Shown: piece after piece, positions 61,341-64,000 of the stretch
Layout of the letters: every line of letters starts with the position of its first letter
Position numbering within the stretch: position 1 is the first letter of the stretch
Assembly (NCBI GenBank): GCA_022885665.1
Contig: JAGQDJ010000007.1
Span: forward strand, 558,001-622,000
Length of the DNA: 64,000 bases
Direction: 5' to 3'
DNA from: Triops longicaudatus
Lineage: Eukaryota; Arthropoda; Branchiopoda; Notostraca; Triopsidae
Program-made: the position numbers and the translations under genes
Notes under the pieces: model-generated
Seen by the model: the letters and a program-made list of their open reading frames with translations, nothing else
Databases searched by the model: none
Told to the model about the DNA's origin: nothing

Positions 61341-62627
61341 CTCTTGTAAAAGGAAAAGACATCCCTAGACAGGACAAAACCTTATCCCCCTTTTTCTCCT
61401 TTCACGCATTTCCTGTAGCAATCCGAGAACCTTTTCCGTACATGTGTGTACAATTGCTCACACACATCCATCCATCAACCATTGAATAGCGCTGCTTCTT
61501 ACGGGAGACAAAACCCTCCCAATGCCTTCCACCTCCACCCACTACCCCTAAACTCTTCTCAAGGTATATATACACAGCAATGAATACCAACAGGGAAAAA
61601 TTAGCCTCCAGAGAAGACAATGTGTGCAATTCCACGCTGCCACGTCGTCATTTTGAAAACATAAAACTCTTCGCCCCCAGCATCCCGCTTTTTCCTCCCC
61701 CACCTTTTTCTCTCGAGTCGGACGGAAGGGTTGACACACGTGCTACTACAACCAGGAAAAAAAAGATTTGTTTAAAGAAATCCCTTTGCTGTAACGTCCA
61801 ATGGTCGGGGGAATGCATTTGTCGCACACAAGCTCAAGCATTGTAAACCTAAATGGAAAACAGGCTTTAAAAAACAAGCAGCGATTTTTTTTCTCCCTAC
61901 GATCACTCTCTCTCCCCCTCCTCCCTCAAACCCTAAACACGTGAACAAGAGCATTTTCCACAGCTGTCTTAATTTCTGTGCTTCTTAAATCAACATGGGG
62001 AAATACAATCAAGCCTATTGTTCCATAGCAATGTTGGAGGGGGCAATTGGCCTTCCTTGGTGCGCATTCCACAAATCTTACCTCGTTCAAGAAATTCCCA
62101 CCATGCAGAGCACCCTAACGCGAGTTTTACGCCCCCAACTCCTTATATTGAACTTTTGCCTTGGCGAACTTCCTCTCGTATAAGAATGCGCTTTTGGTGA
62201 AAACCACAGACCGGAAGTGGACCACTTGACAATTTTTTTTTCGCTTGTCCAGTTTACTTCTCCACGCGCACCCCAAACCTCGTTGCACGATTGTCAAACT
62301 GTGCCAATACAAGCCATTTGTCCATTCACTCACGTGCCCGCCCTTTTTAGCTCAGAACCCCAAGAAAAACAAAATGAACGAAATCCCTATTTACACGTCC
62401 GTGCCCAGATAAAAGCCAATGAATGGCGATGCTATGTCAGATTCCCATGAAATTGCCATTTCCTTTCGTTGGCCTTTCACCTCATTTGTCTTTTACGCTT
62501 ATAAATTCCATGCCATATGTAAGTAAGTCAATTTTAAGATGCGAGAAAGGGGTGCATTCTTTTGTAGTCCAATTTTGAAAAACTGAAGGGGGAAGCGGAA
62601 AAATTTTTCAGTTTTAGGAGACCTTAC

Positions 62628-62714
62628 TTCCTGCAACGCAGATTTTTCGCTACGCTGATTTGGGTGAGGAGCGCAAGAAGAAACAAATGGGAGAGAAAAG
62701 ATAAATAAGTGCAT
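62628..62714 (-). other. Signal-peptide-like candidate first exon
   Basis: ATG at 62714 opens MHLFIFSLPFVSSCAPHPNQ, which resembles a secretory signal, and after 29 codons meets a strong donor (GAA|GTAAGG). It leaves in phase 0, whereas the first known FGFR exon needs phase 1, so at least one more exon would be required. Not claimed as FGFR. Confidence 0.2.
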
Positions 62715-64000
62715 AGGAAGCCATTTACTCTAAAAAAAAAGTTACTGGAGTAATGATTGATTCAAGACAGAAGTTTCCTTCTCTTATATAATCTCTTACT
62801 TCCCTTTCTATCTGCGCCCAACTCGTGTTGTATAGTTTTCCTTTACAGTGTTGGTTTCATCAACCTCTTCTTTTTGCCTAAACAAAATCCCCACAGCCAA
62901 GCAAAGGGAAAAGGTTTATCACACTTATAAATCTTGGGCGCTGACGTTGTTCATCGGTCATAGCTCGTATCGACCTTCTAATTAAATTAAAATGGAGGCT
63001 TTTCAACAACATTTGATAGGAAAATATGGTCAAGAAGGGAAAAAAAGAAGACAGTTGGGGGGCTGGGTCCCTAATAGTATATGTGCTACGCTTTCAAGAT
63101 GGGGTAATATATAATAAATCTCTTAAGCGAAAGCTAAAAAGCCTGCCTTATGGGAGAAGAAAAAACAGCTTTAAATCAACAGCACCTTATCAGCATCCCC
63201 AACACACACGCACCCATGAAAAGGGGAGACAATCTCATGTTGACAGAGACGGACCTCCCATTTCGACCTTCTTAATTCCCCAAGCGGTCATCATCCAACG
63301 GCAACAAAGAAACTGAAAGCATTTTCGCTTCACACTTTTTCTGAGTATGTTCACAAAGCTTAGTTTTCTTTCTGAAAGCTTAAAACGATTTTTTTCATGT
63401 TCCATACGATAGAAACCGTTATTATTTTAAGGAAAACTTTAAACATTCCAAAAATTATTCGAAAACATGTTCCATGTGAGCTCGAGACAGACGCTTGGAA
63501 AATCGAACTTTTCTTTCCTCAACCTATACGGCATTTCGCTTCTCTGTTATGGTTTTATTTCGATTTTTGAACGCTTTTACTGGAGCAATGCATGTTCAGT
63601 GTCACCTGTTAACTGTTCATAAGATCACTGCTGAATCAGCATGTTCTGATAATAACTAGAACAAGGATTAATCGGAGTAATTTAGTGCAGATAATAGAGA
63701 AAACAGACAACACCTCGCCACATTAAAGCAACTGTTCTCTTTTGGTATATTCTAAAATATAGTGGCGATGATTGCATGTACATTACATTCTGCTGAACGA
63801 ATTCATAGTCCAACAATGATTTTTAATCTAGGCTAATCTCGACATTCCGGTACCAAGAAAAACGAATCAGTTGGTGCATACGCTACGTCGGTATCAAGTT
63901 TTTCTTCCCGGTTATTACAAAAGATGCTAGTAATGATCTTAACGAGTTCTAGACACGCAATTATGGAGCAAAGACCTAAAAAGCACACTTTCGCTTTTCA

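Larger units (their letters stand above)
50526..64000. other. Long region upstream of the known FGFR exons, no proven gene
   Basis: About 13.5 kb with no exon I can support by homology. The plus strand is unusually rich in pyrimidine tracts over much of 51-62.5 kb. It includes a GC-rich block (58505-58870), simple repeats (60831-60855, 61301-61340) and one signal-peptide-like candidate exon (62628-62714). The most likely content is the FGFR 5' intron(s) and promoter. Confidence 0.45.

Noticed and set aside
1..64000. CRISPR arrays, bacterial operons, integrated viruses or toxin genes
   Set aside because: No regularly spaced repeats, polycistronic layout or viral structural/replication genes are visible; all strong genes are intron-bearing animal genes.

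Overview
The window is nuclear DNA from an animal. Protein-coding genes are split by GT-AG introns (most about 40-250 bp, a few above 1 kb) and there is one tRNA gene. The gene set (FGF receptor, TBP-like factor TRF2/TBPL1, PERK, GLG1, B4GALT7) is metazoan. Compact introns, AT-rich intergenic DNA, poly-C runs and many short non-autonomous DNA transposons suggest an invertebrate, possibly an arthropod; I cannot name the species. Ns at 40089-40109 and 41445 mark a draft assembly.

Layout: RIOK1 (minus, cut by the left edge), NDC80 (plus), an Abraxas-family BRISC/BRCA1-A subunit (plus), EIF2AK3/PERK (minus), B4GALT7 (minus), MRGBP (plus), TBPL1/TRF2 (minus), an unassigned gene with a PWI-like N-terminus and tandem CCCH zinc fingers (plus), GLG1 (plus), tRNA-Arg(UCU) (minus), and an FGF receptor (minus) whose 5' exons are not found. 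The last ~13.5 kb (50.5-64 kb) holds no exon I can prove; it is probably the long 5' intron and promoter region of the FGF receptor. I rebuilt exons by hand from reading frame, splice sites and family motifs. Each complete model is in phase throughout with a total length divisible by three.

The genes belong to unrelated housekeeping and signalling pathways: ribosome maturation, kinetochore, K63 deubiquitination, unfolded protein response, proteoglycan linker synthesis, NuA4/TIP60 acetylation, core-promoter transcription, Golgi matrix and FGF signalling. They share regulatory space. B4GALT7 and MRGBP diverge from a 469 bp interval. Abraxas/EIF2AK3 and MRGBP/TBPL1 converge, and the second pair has overlapping predicted 3' UTRs.

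The most interesting observation is in the FGF receptor. Two tandem exons each encode the first half of the third Ig domain, with the same splice phases and near-identical acceptor contexts. Reading frame forbids including both, so they look like mutually exclusive exons. This is a different arrangement from vertebrate IIIb/IIIc, where the second half alternates. Short transposons of mariner, pogo/Tigger and hAT type, a 184-bp duplicated unit and a near-perfect hairpin lie between and inside the genes.
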